From an uncultured Clostridia bacterium (lineage in GTDB: Bacteria; Bacillota; Clostridia; TANB77; CAG-508): 7,262 bases of DNA. Below, piece after piece: positions 1-6,356 of this stretch. Below the pieces are notes generated by a model, which saw only the letters and a list, made by a program, of their open reading frames with translations, did not search any database and had not been told where the DNA came from. Numbering within the stretch: position 1 is the stretch's first letter; the number at the start of each line of letters is the position of its first letter. Both the position numbers and the translations under genes were made by a program. The stretch spans positions 1 to 7,262 of the forward strand of contig CAQPRV010000084.1 in NCBI GenBank assembly GCA_948857205.1, in the 5' to 3' direction.

Positions 1-111
1 CCTCTTGATGAACTTGACTTTGGCCACTCCAGTGCTGTGACTCTTGTTATAGAATTTGTTGACGTAACGCAAGGTAGCCGAGGAATTTATGAGAAATGGA
101 TAATAGTGTAG
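1..111 (+). other. Left-edge fragment, possible 3' end of an unidentified ORF
   Basis: Frame 1 is open from the window edge to a TAG at 109-111 and encodes 36 residues, including DELDFGHSSAV and ending EKWIIV. I do not recognise it. Codon choice here (GGC, CAC, TCC, GTG, ACG, CGA) is richer in G and C than the rest of the window, so it may come from a different source or may not be coding at all. The reverse strand is also open for a similar length (LRYVNKFYNKSHSTGVAKV...), so direction is unproven. It is too short to assign. Confidence 0.2.
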
Positions 112-312
112 TTTTGCCTTGAACATCCCTCATTTTATATGATAATAATTTCTAAATATTTTCCAGTTGCATTCGAAATTTCATAAATATTTTAGATATT
201 TTCTTCCTTTATATAAAATAAATTTCCACTAAAAAATCAGGATTTGTAGATCTTAGGGAGCTAAGCTCAACAACAACTTACTGAACTGTAACCAGATAAA
301 ATATCAAATTGT
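112..312. other. AT-rich non-coding spacer upstream of the rhamnose operon
   Basis: No credible coding frame is present on either strand. The stretch 125-240 is very AT-rich and contains the ten-base word TAAATATTTT twice (153-162 and 184-193). A weak promoter-like pair, TTGAAC at 119-124 and GATAAT at 141-146 with a 16-base spacer, could start a leader transcript. Further down are a small hairpin (252-256 with 261-265), an overlapping palindrome GAGCTAAGCTC (258-268), and a second short stem (278-281 with 288-291). No known riboswitch, T-box or small RNA is recognised. Confidence 0.35.
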
Positions 313-345
313 AAAAAGTACAAGAAAAAACTTGTACTTTTTTTT
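313..345 (+). terminator. Intrinsic terminator upstream of rfbD
   Basis: The stem AAAAAGTACAAG (313-324) pairs with CTTGTACTTTTT (331-342) across a six-A loop, and the U-run continues to 345. It sits 43 bases before the rfbD start codon. It either ends an upstream transcript or acts as an attenuator on a leader that begins around 150. Because A and T runs flank the core, the element could also work, less efficiently, on the minus strand. Confidence 0.8.
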
Positions 346-360
346 ATTAAATGATATTAT
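332..360 (+). promoter_or_regulatory. Weak promoter candidate for rfbD
   Basis: TTGTAC at 332-337 and TATTAT at 355-360 are 17 bases apart. The -10 matches consensus at five of six bases but the -35 at only three. The -35 lies inside the 3' arm of the terminator hairpin. A start near 367 would give a very short leader containing the rfbD ribosome binding site (AAAGGAAG, 374-381). The call is tentative because AT-rich DNA gives many such matches. Confidence 0.3.
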
Positions 361-388
361 ATAAACTAAAAAGAAAGGAAGTGTAATT

Positions 389-1267
389 ATGAAAATATTA
401 ATTACAGGAGCAAACGGAATGCTTGCAAAATCTGTAAAAAAGAGATTAGAAAAAGAAAATGAATTAATATGCACAGACGTAGCAGATTTAGATATAACAG
501 ACGAAAAAGCAGTATTAAACTATATAGAAAACTTAAAACCAGACTATATAATTAACTGTGCAGCCTATACAGCAGTTGACAAAGCAGAAGAAGCAGGAGA
601 AATAGTAGAAAAGATAAATGCAGAGGGGCCAGCAAACTTAGCAAAAGCAGCAAAGCAAATAGATGCACCTTTAGTACATATTAGTACAGACTATGTATTT
701 GGTGGAAACTTAGACATAGAAAAAGATTACAAAGAAGATGATGAAAAATCACCAGTAACAGCCTATGGAATAACAAAATTACATGGAGAAGAAAAAATAC
801 AAGAAAATACAGATAAATACTACATATTTAGAACAGCGTGGTTATATGGAGATGGAAACAATTTTGTAAGAACAATGCTGAAATTAGGAGAACAAAAAGA
901 CGAGATAAGTGTTGTATGTGATCAACATGGTTCTCCAACTTATGCAGAAGACTTAGCAAACATTATAGGAGAAGCAATAGAAAAGAAAATACCATATGGA
1001 GTATATCATACAACAAACGAAGGATATACAACATGGTATGACTTTACAAAAACAATTTTTGAAGAAGCAGGAATTGTATGTAAAGTAAATCCAGTAACCA
1101 CAGAAGAATACATAGAAATGATGAAAGTTACACAAGCAAAAAGACCAAAAAATTCACAATTATCTAAAGAAAAATTAAAAGCACAAGGAATTACAGTACC
1201 AGCTTGGGAAGATGGATTAAAAAGATACCTAAAAGAAGAAAGGGATGAAGCAAATAATGAAAAATAG
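389..1267 (+). CDS. rfbD: dTDP-4-dehydrorhamnose reductase (RfbD/RmlD)
   Basis: This cytoplasmic enzyme does the last step of dTDP-L-rhamnose synthesis, the NAD(P)H-dependent reduction of dTDP-4-dehydro-L-rhamnose. The 292-residue protein matches the family's usual length. Visible motifs are the Rossmann glycine motif GANGMLA (7-13; family members often have GxxGQLG), CAAYTAVDKAE (57-67), STDYVF (99-104) with the SDR threonine T100, the catalytic Y126-x3-K130 in YGITK, RTAWLYG (148-154), DQHGSPT (178-184) and the C-terminal RPKNSQLS (252-259). The ATG at 389 has a good upstream site (AAAGGAAG, 374-381, seven-base spacer). The 3' end overlaps the start of rfbA, which implies translational coupling. 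Being first in the cluster is notable, since many bacteria place this gene later. The motifs leave little doubt about function. Confidence 0.95.
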   Translation: MKILITGANGMLAKSVKKRLEKENELICTDVADLDITDEKAVLNYIENLKPDYIINCAAYTAVDKAEEAGEIVEKINAEGPANLAKAAKQIDAPLVHISTDYVFGGNLDIEKDYKEDDEKSPVTAYGITKLHGEEKIQENTDKYYIFRTAWLYGDGNNFVRTMLKLGEQKDEISVVCDQHGSPTYAEDLANIIGEAIEKKIPYGVYHTTNEGYTTWYDFTKTIFEEAGIVCKVNPVTTEEYIEMMKVTQAKRPKNSQLSKEKLKAQGITVPAWEDGLKRYLKEERDEANNEK

Positions 1268-2147
1268 AAAAGGAATTATCTTAGCAGGAGGAAGTGGAAC
1301 AAGATTATATCCACTAACGATTGCAATTTCAAAGCAAATTATGCCTGTATATGACAAGCCAATGATTTATTATCCATTATCAGTATTAATGGAAGCAGAA
1401 GTAAAAGAAGTATTAATAATCTCTACACCAAGAGATGTAGTTACTTTTAAAGAATTATTAGGTGATGGTTCACAATGGGGAATGCACTTTGAATATAAAG
1501 TACAAGAAAAACCAAATGGACTAGCAGAAGCCTTTATAATTGGAGAAGAATTTATAGGTGATGATAATGTTGTTATGATATTAGGTGACAATATGTTTTA
1601 TGGATCACATTTGCCAGAAATATTAAAAAGAGCAAATTTAAGAGAGAACGAATCAACAATATTTGGTTACTATGTAAAAGATCCAAGAGCATATGGAGTT
1701 GTTGAAATAGATAAAGAGGGAAAAGCTATATCAATAGAAGAAAAACCAGAAAATCCAAAATCAAACTATGCTGTTCCAGGTTTATATTTTTACACAAATG
1801 ATGTAATTGAAATAGCAAAAAATGTTAAACCTTCTGCTAGAGGTGAATTAGAAATAACTTCTGTAAATGATGAATATATGAAAAGAGGACAATTAGCTGT
1901 TGAAAAATTAGGTAGAGGAATGACCTGGTTTGATACAGGTACACATGATGCTTTACTAGAAACCGCTAGTTTTGTACAAACAATAGAAAAGAGACAAGGA
2001 ATGCAAGTATGTTGTCCAGAAGAAATTGCTTATAAAAATGGTTGGATAACAGCAGAAGAATTGTCAAAGTTAGCTGATAAATATATGAAAACTGCATATG
2101 GTCAATATCTAAAAGATTTAGCAACAAATAGATTAGGAGAAGAATAA
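1257..2147 (+). CDS. rfbA: Glucose-1-phosphate thymidylyltransferase (RfbA/RmlA)
   Basis: This enzyme commits sugar to the rhamnose pathway by joining dTTP and glucose-1-phosphate to give dTDP-glucose and pyrophosphate. From the ATG at 1257 it has 296 residues, close to the usual 290-300. Motifs, numbered from that start, are the nucleotide-binding loop LAGGSGTRLYPLT (about 9-21), the metal and sugar site LGDNMFYG (109-116), EEKPENPKSNYAVPGLYFY (161-179) and WFDTGTHDALLE (224-235). An in-frame ATG at 1245 would add MKQI. I prefer 1257 because family members usually begin with MKGIILAGG, and GAAAGGG at 1238-1244 is flush against 1245 but 12 bases from 1257. The gene overlaps rfbD by 11 bases. 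No terminator follows it, so read-through into rfbC is expected. Confidence 0.95.
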   Translation: MKNRKGIILAGGSGTRLYPLTIAISKQIMPVYDKPMIYYPLSVLMEAEVKEVLIISTPRDVVTFKELLGDGSQWGMHFEYKVQEKPNGLAEAFIIGEEFIGDDNVVMILGDNMFYGSHLPEILKRANLRENESTIFGYYVKDPRAYGVVEIDKEGKAISIEEKPENPKSNYAVPGLYFYTNDVIEIAKNVKPSARGELEITSVNDEYMKRGQLAVEKLGRGMTWFDTGTHDALLETASFVQTIEKRQGMQVCCPEEIAYKNGWITAEELSKLADKYMKTAYGQYLKDLATNRLGEE

Positions 2148-2177
2148 TAATAAAATTGCCAAAATTACTAATTCTAT

Positions 2178-2205
2178 TTAACAAATAAGTTAGGAAAATT
2201 ATAAT
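2178..2205 (+). promoter_or_regulatory. Candidate internal promoter for rfbC
   Basis: TTAACA (2178-2183, five of six matches) and a perfect TATAAT (2200-2205) are separated by 16 bases. They lie in the only sizeable gap of the cluster, 128 bases between rfbA and rfbC, which has no hairpin terminator. A transcript would start near 2212 with a leader of about 64 bases. The gap is very AT-rich, so a chance match is possible. Confidence 0.45.
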
Positions 2206-2275
2206 TAAGAATAGAAAATATAAAAGTTAAAAAGAATAGTTAGATTTAATAAATTATAGAAAAGGAGATAAAATA

Positions 2276-2857
2276 GTGGGAAAGTTTAAGAAAACAGAAA
2301 CATCTATTGAAGGTGTATGTATAATTGAACCTACAGTTTTTGGAGATAGCAGAGGATATTTTATGGAGACATATAGCAAAGCAGAATTTGAAGAAATCGG
2401 ATTAAATTATGATTTTGTACAAGACAATCAATCAAAATCTACTAAAGGTGTTTTAAGAGGTTTACATTTTCAAAAAGAAAATACACAAGCAAAACTTGTT
2501 AGAGTAATAAAAGGCGAGGTTTTTGATGTAGTAGTAGATTTAAGACCAGAAAGTAAGACTTATGGAAAATGGGAAGGTGTTATTCTTTCTGAAGAAAATA
2601 AAAAGATGTTTATGGTACCTAGAGGCTTTGCACATGGATTTTTAGTTTTATCTGATGAAGCAGAATTTACCTATAAATGTGATGATATATATAATCATGA
2701 AGCAGAAGGTGGATTAGCATGGAATGATCCAGATGTTGCAATTGATTGGCCTTTAGGAAATATCAAAGTTTCTGATTTAGTAACTTCTGAAAAAGATGCT
2801 AAATGGCCATCTTTGAAAGAATTAAAAGAAACTGATTTGTTTCAAAATTTAAGATAG
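2276..2857 (+). CDS. rfbC: dTDP-4-dehydrorhamnose 3,5-epimerase (RfbC/RmlC)
   Basis: This cupin-fold enzyme epimerises dTDP-4-keto-6-deoxyglucose at C3 and C5, giving the substrate of RfbD. At 193 residues it is normal for the family (about 180-200). Diagnostic stretches are EPTVFGDSRGYFMETY (18-33), VLRGLHFQ (59-66) with arginine R61 and catalytic-base histidine H64, KLVRVIKGEVFDVVVDLR (73-90), VPRGFAHGFLVLSD (114-127), the YK pair at 133-134 expected to supply the catalytic tyrosine, and SEKDAKWP (171-178). The start is GTG at 2276, supported by AAAGGAG (2261-2267) with an eight-base spacer; there is no competing ATG nearby. The 128-base gap before it and only 14 bases after it suggest it begins a second transcriptional sub-unit with the HD gene and rfbB. 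Confidence 0.95.
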   Translation: MGKFKKTETSIEGVCIIEPTVFGDSRGYFMETYSKAEFEEIGLNYDFVQDNQSKSTKGVLRGLHFQKENTQAKLVRVIKGEVFDVVVDLRPESKTYGKWEGVILSEENKKMFMVPRGFAHGFLVLSDEAEFTYKCDDIYNHEAEGGLAWNDPDVAIDWPLGNIKVSDLVTSEKDAKWPSLKELKETDLFQNLR

Positions 2858-2871
2858 GAAAGTAAATTGAT

Positions 2872-3660
2872 ATGATAAATATGTTAAAAGCTAAGGAAGT
2901 ATTTAAAGATTATATTTCAAATTATGATATTACAGAACCACGAATAAAAATAAAAATAATTCATATGTATCAGGTTGCAGAAAACTCTAAAAAAATAGCA
3001 ATATCTTTGGGATTATCAAAAGAAGAACAAGTTTTAGCAGAATTAATTGGATTATTACACGATCTTGGAAGATTCGAACAAGTAAGATTATATCATACCT
3101 TTTCAGATAAGGTGAGCATAGATCATGGTCAAAAAAGTGTAGAGGTTCTATTTGCAGATAATTGGATAAAAAAGTTTTCACAAGATGAAAGTTATAATAC
3201 TATTATATATAAGGCTATTAATAATCATAATAAATTTGATATTGAAAAAGGACTTTCTGAAAGAGAATTATTGCATTGTAAAATAATTAGAGATGCAGAT
3301 AATGTAGATATATTTAGAGCAATACTTGATGAAAGTCAAAGACTAGAGGAATTTGGTCATTTGAATAGTAAAGACATATCAAGAGAAATTTTAAGTTTAC
3401 ATTTCTTTGAAGAATTTAAAAAAGAGAAACCTTTATTATATTCTGAAGCTAAGACAGATATGGATATCATGGTTGCTATTTTAGCACATATTTATGTTTT
3501 AAATTTTAAAGTAAGTCTAGAGATTATAAAAGAAAATAATTATATTAATAGATTTATAAAACGAATAAATTGCCAAGATGAATATACAAAGCAAAAAATG
3601 AAAGAAATTGCAAATATTGCGATGAACTATATAGATAGAAAATTGAAAGAAGGGAAATAG
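2872..3660 (+). CDS. HD-domain metal-dependent phosphohydrolase inside the rhamnose operon
   Basis: This 262-residue protein has the HD superfamily metal-binding residues in order: H31 in IIHMYQVAENS, H63-D64 in LIGLLHDLGRFEQ (58-70), H85 in SIDHGQKS, H119 in AINNHNKF, and D141 or D143 in IIRDADNVDIFRA (138-150). The LLHDLGRFEQ and RDADxxDIFR signatures match a widespread clostridial group annotated only as HD-domain proteins; the substrate of that group is not known to me. HD enzymes usually cleave phosphate esters such as nucleotides or cyclic nucleotides. No transmembrane segment or signal peptide is visible. The ATG at 2872 follows AGGAAAG (2856-2862, overlapping the rfbC stop); an ATG at 2881 is an alternative. 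It lies 14 bases after rfbC and 5 before rfbB, so co-transcription is very likely. A link to nucleotide-sugar turnover is inference. Confidence 0.85.
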   Translation: MINMLKAKEVFKDYISNYDITEPRIKIKIIHMYQVAENSKKIAISLGLSKEEQVLAELIGLLHDLGRFEQVRLYHTFSDKVSIDHGQKSVEVLFADNWIKKFSQDESYNTIIYKAINNHNKFDIEKGLSERELLHCKIIRDADNVDIFRAILDESQRLEEFGHLNSKDISREILSLHFFEEFKKEKPLLYSEAKTDMDIMVAILAHIYVLNFKVSLEIIKENNYINRFIKRINCQDEYTKQKMKEIANIAMNYIDRKLKEGK

Positions 3661-3665
3661 TAAAA

Positions 3666-4634
3666 ATGAGTAAAAATGTATTAGTAACAGGAGCGGCAGG
3701 ATTTATAGGTGCTAACTTTGCAGAATATTTTGTAAACAAACATCCAGACTATAAGGTGGTAGTTGTTGATAAATTAACCTATGCAGGGAATATGGATAAT
3801 TTAAAAAAGGTTGAAGACAAAATAATTTTTGAAAAAGCTGATATTTGTGACTTTGATAAAATGAAGGAAATATTTGATAAATATGAAATAAATGGAGTAA
3901 TTCACTTTGCAGCAGAATCACATGTTGATAACAGTATAAAAAATCCATTTGTATTTACACAAACAAATGTAATAGGAACACATACTTTGTTAGAAACTGC
4001 AAAACAAAAATGGGGAGAAGGAAGCCAAAATAAATTTGTACATATATCAACAGATGAGGTATATGGTTCACTACAAGAGGACGGTTATTTTACAGAAACC
4101 TCTCCAATTCAACCAAGTAGTCCATATTCATCTTCAAAAGCAAGTTCAGACTTAATTGCTTTAGCCTATAAAGAAACTTATAAAATGAATGTTAATGTAA
4201 CTAACTGTTCAAATAATTATGGACCTTATCAACATAATGAAAAGTTAATACCACATATGATTAAATTAGCTTTAAAAGATGAAAAACTACCAGTTTATGG
4301 AACAGGAAAAAATATCAGAGATTGGCTATATGTAGAAGATCATTGTGAAGCAATAGATTTAGTATTCCATAAAGGTGTATCTGGTGAAAGATATAATATT
4401 GGTGGTCATAATGAAAAAAGAAATATTGAAATTGTAAAATTAATTTTACAAAGATTAGGTAAATCAGAAGACTTAATTGAATATGTTGAAGATAGAAAAG
4501 GTCATGATTATAGATATGCAATTGATCCAACTAAAATAAAAAATGAACTAGGTTGGTATCCAAAAACAAAATTTGAAGATGGAATTGTTAAAACAATAGA
4601 TTGGTATTTAGCAAACCCTGATTGGCTTAAATAA
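3666..4634 (+). CDS. rfbB: dTDP-glucose 4,6-dehydratase (RfbB/RmlB)
   Basis: This NAD-dependent extended SDR enzyme converts dTDP-glucose to dTDP-4-keto-6-deoxyglucose, the second step of the pathway. At 322 residues it is slightly short of the usual 325-360. Motifs are the NAD-binding GAAGFIG (9-15), VVDKLTYAGNMDNL (33-46), HFAAESHVDNS (80-90), the catalytic triplet T129-D130-E131 in HISTDEVYGSL, the SDR Y154-x3-K158 in SPYSSSKASSD, NNYGPYQHNEKLIP (183-196), RDWLYVEDH (218-226) and GHDYRYAID (279-287). The ATG at 3666 lies 5 bases after the HD gene stop, with GAAGGG at 3649-3654 as ribosome site. The pathway order of enzymes is A-B-C-D, while the gene order here is D-A-C-HD-B. Confidence 0.96.
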   Translation: MSKNVLVTGAAGFIGANFAEYFVNKHPDYKVVVVDKLTYAGNMDNLKKVEDKIIFEKADICDFDKMKEIFDKYEINGVIHFAAESHVDNSIKNPFVFTQTNVIGTHTLLETAKQKWGEGSQNKFVHISTDEVYGSLQEDGYFTETSPIQPSSPYSSSKASSDLIALAYKETYKMNVNVTNCSNNYGPYQHNEKLIPHMIKLALKDEKLPVYGTGKNIRDWLYVEDHCEAIDLVFHKGVSGERYNIGGHNEKRNIEIVKLILQRLGKSEDLIEYVEDRKGHDYRYAIDPTKIKNELGWYPKTKFEDGIVKTIDWYLANPDWLK

Positions 4635-4684
4635 TTTACTAAAGATAATAATTTATTTAGAGAGTTATAAGTGGATGTTGATAT

Positions 4685-5464
4685 ATGGATATGTATGTAA
4701 ATAAGTTATTAAAAAATAAAACCTATGAAAGATTCTTCTTGCATGGCATAGAGAACAAAGAAACAGTAATTGAAGGAATAATATATTATTCTTTAGTAGA
4801 AGTATATGCTAACTATGGAAAAGAAAACTTGTATGAATTATCAAATGAAAAGTTATTAGAAAAAATAATAGAAAAGGCAGTTCCTAAATATATTCAATTT
4901 TATAGATTTATTGTAATGAATGATACTTTTACAGAGAATTTTAAAAATAATTTTGTTGATCTAGATCAAATGAAAAGAGATATTGTTAGTACAATTCAGA
5001 ATTTGTTGAATACTAAAAGAATTCTTCAAATAAAAGATGAAAATGGAAAATGTACTACTAAGCAAATTGATAGAATGATTGTAACAAAAGCAGGAATATA
5101 TTTTACACGTGGCGAAATAGATGCAATAGGTTTAAATCGAAACTTTTATTATGAATTCAAACATGAAGATGAAACAAAAGGTGACTGTATTAAAAATTAT
5201 TATTATGAATATGATGAGGAAGGTAAGATAAAAAATCCTAGAGGTTTACAAGGTGAAATTGCTTGGACTAAACAAATTTATAATATTTTAGAGGATCTAA
5301 CAAAATTAGAAAAACTAGATAATGAAAAATATTATATTTCTTGGTTATATACGAAATTAGAAAGAGAAAAAAATAGAGATAAGCCCAATATGAGTAGTAT
5401 CTATTTGATTGATAATGCTTGTAAAGCATTTGAAGAAAAGATGGCTGGAAGAGAACTTGAATAG
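4685..5464 (+). CDS. Unrecognised protein with a PD-(D/E)XK-nuclease-like motif
   Basis: I do not recognise this 259-residue protein as a named family. The N-terminal 110 residues look helical (VEGIIYYSLVEVYANY, LLEKIIEKAVPKYIQFYRFIV). The middle contains RGEIDAIG (142-149) followed by FYYEFKHE (154-161), giving E144-x-D146-x10-E157-x-K159. This is the spacing of the core of PD-(D/E)XK nucleases: an acidic residue before one strand and ExK on the next. A glutamine in GLQGEIAW (187-194) could be the downstream motif-IV residue. The C-terminus is charged, with no membrane segment. The start ATG at 4685 has only a weak site (GTGGA, 4671-4675); an in-frame TGA at 4679-4681 rules out a longer N-terminus, and ATG 4691 is an alternative. 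It follows rfbB by 50 bases and ends 7 bases before a terminator, so it is probably the last gene of the operon. Nuclease function is inference from one motif. Confidence 0.7.
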   Translation: MDMYVNKLLKNKTYERFFLHGIENKETVIEGIIYYSLVEVYANYGKENLYELSNEKLLEKIIEKAVPKYIQFYRFIVMNDTFTENFKNNFVDLDQMKRDIVSTIQNLLNTKRILQIKDENGKCTTKQIDRMIVTKAGIYFTRGEIDAIGLNRNFYYEFKHEDETKGDCIKNYYYEYDEEGKIKNPRGLQGEIAWTKQIYNILEDLTKLEKLDNEKYYISWLYTKLEREKNRDKPNMSSIYLIDNACKAFEEKMAGRELE

Positions 5465-5471
5465 GAAAATT

Positions 5472-5507
5472 AAAGAGATGAAATATTATAAGGTATTTCA
5501 TCTTTTT
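5472..5507 (+). terminator. Intrinsic terminator closing the rhamnose operon
   Basis: AGATGAAATA (5476-5485) pairs perfectly with TATTTCATCT (5494-5503) around an eight-base loop. Four further pairs, one of them G-U, extend the stem outward to 5472 and 5507 within the T-run. It begins 7 bases after the stop codon of the preceding gene and is followed by a separate promoter, so it marks a transcription-unit boundary. Confidence 0.88.
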
Positions 5508-5542
5508 ATATAGTATTATTTTAAGCGATTACTTTATTATTG

Positions 5543-5571
5543 TTGTAATAAAAGAATAAATATAGTATAAT
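5543..5571 (+). promoter_or_regulatory. Promoter for trpS
   Basis: TTGTAA (5543-5548, four of six matches) and a perfect TATAAT (5566-5571) are separated by an optimal 17 bases. Transcription would start near 5578, leaving a leader of only about 20 bases before the trpS ATG. That is far too short for a T-box or a trp leader peptide, so this copy shows no amino-acid-responsive attenuation after the promoter. A small inverted repeat (TTTATTA 5533-5539 with TAATAAA 5546-5552) overlaps the -35; it may be chance. Confidence 0.7.
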
Positions 5572-5599
5572 GAATGCGAAAAAAGGAGAAGGATATTAA

Positions 5600-6250
5600 A
5601 TGAATAAAAAAAGAATAATAACAGGAGATAGACCAACTGGAAGACTACACATAGGACATTACTTTGGGTCACTAAAAAAGAGAGTAGAATTACAAGAAAG
5701 TGGAGAATATGATCCATATATATTAATAGCAGACGTTCAAGCTTTAACAGATAACTTTAACAATCCAGAAAAAGTTAGAAAAAACGTTAGAGAAGTAGCA
5801 ATTGACTATTTATCAATAGGAATAGATCCAAAAAAAACAACAATATATATACAATCAATGATACCTGAAGTTGCTGAACTAACAGTATTTTATTCAAACT
5901 TAGTAACAATAGCAAGATTAGAAAGAAATCCAACAGTAAAAACAGAAATAGCACAAAAAAAAGAACTATTTGGAGAAAGTGTAACCTATGGATTTTTAGG
6001 ATATCCAGTAAGTCAGGCAGCAGATATAACAGCCTTTAGTGGAGAAATAGTACCAGTAGGGGAAGATCAATTACCATTAATTGAACAATGCAGAGAAATA
6101 GTAAGAAAATTCAATTCAATATATGGAGAAATATTAAAAGAACCACAAGCGGTATTATCAAGTGGAAAAAGAATAAAAGGACTAGATGGAACTAAAAAAC
6201 ATAACAAAAATATATTGGGAAAATTGGAAAATAGAAAAAACAAAATTTAA
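5600..6250 (+). pseudogene. trpS: Tryptophanyl-tRNA synthetase, 3'-truncated
   Basis: TrpS charges tRNA-Trp with tryptophan; it is a class I synthetase acting in the cytoplasm. Residues 1-200 match the family well: RPTGRLHIGHYFGSL (11-25) contains the HIGH ATP-binding motif at 17-20, followed by ADVQALTDN (44-52), TIARLERNPTVKTEIAQKK (103-121), YPVSQAADITAF (135-146), VGEDQLPLIEQ (153-163) and KRIKGLDGTKK (190-200). A KMSKS loop should come next, but the frame reads HNKNILGK, loses all resemblance, and stops after 216 residues, against about 330 for the full enzyme. The homology break is at about 6194-6199 in an A-run. Without KMSKS and the C-terminal anticodon-binding domain the product should be inactive. 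The start is supported by AAAGGAGA (5582-5589). A functional trpS must exist elsewhere if this truncation is real; a misjoined contig is the main alternative. Confidence 0.85.
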
Positions 6251-6356
6251 TATCATATTAGCACAAAAGAAAAACATGGAATTAAAAATACTAAACGAAA
6301 TTCCATATAACACAAAAAAGGAGGAAAATGGAACTAGCACTAACAAATACACATGA
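6186..6356 (+). CDS. Short out-of-frame ORF or 3' remnant spanning the trpS break
   Basis: This is open in a different frame from trpS. It has an ATG at 6186, AAAAGGA at 6175-6181, and a TGA at 6354-6356, encoding 56 residues (begins MELKNITKIYWENW). I do not recognise the product. Only the part after about 6199 is new sequence, so it is more likely the C-terminal tail of some gene whose 5' part was lost at the trpS junction, read by chance into trpS-derived bases. It overlaps the next gene's start by 29 bases, and that gene's ribosome site lies inside it, which is the usual layout of adjacent coupled genes and supports the tail being real coding sequence. Confidence 0.35.
   Translation: MELKNITKIYWENWKIEKTKFNIILAQKKNMELKILNEIPYNTKKEENGTSTNKYT

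Noticed and set aside
64..86. GTAACGCAAGGTAGCCG resembles the 3' end of 16S rRNA (GTAACAAGGTAGCCG).
   Set aside because: The match is short and needs a two-base insertion. The flanks on both sides do not resemble 16S rRNA, and no anti-Shine-Dalgarno end follows, so it is probably chance.
4627..4660. An inverted repeat (TAAATAA with TTATTTA) after rfbB that could be a terminator.
   Set aside because: The stem is only seven A-T pairs with an 18-base loop and no T-run; it is too weak, so the downstream gene is kept in the operon.
5511..5600. A T-box or tryptophan leader before trpS.
   Set aside because: The predicted transcript start is only about 22 bases from the ATG, leaving no room for such an element.
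6194..6223. KKHNKNILGK after the trpS break might be a degenerate KMSKS loop (K-x-x-K pattern).
   Set aside because: Nothing after it resembles TrpS and the frame ends within 16 residues; the lysine and asparagine pattern is expected from any A-rich sequence.
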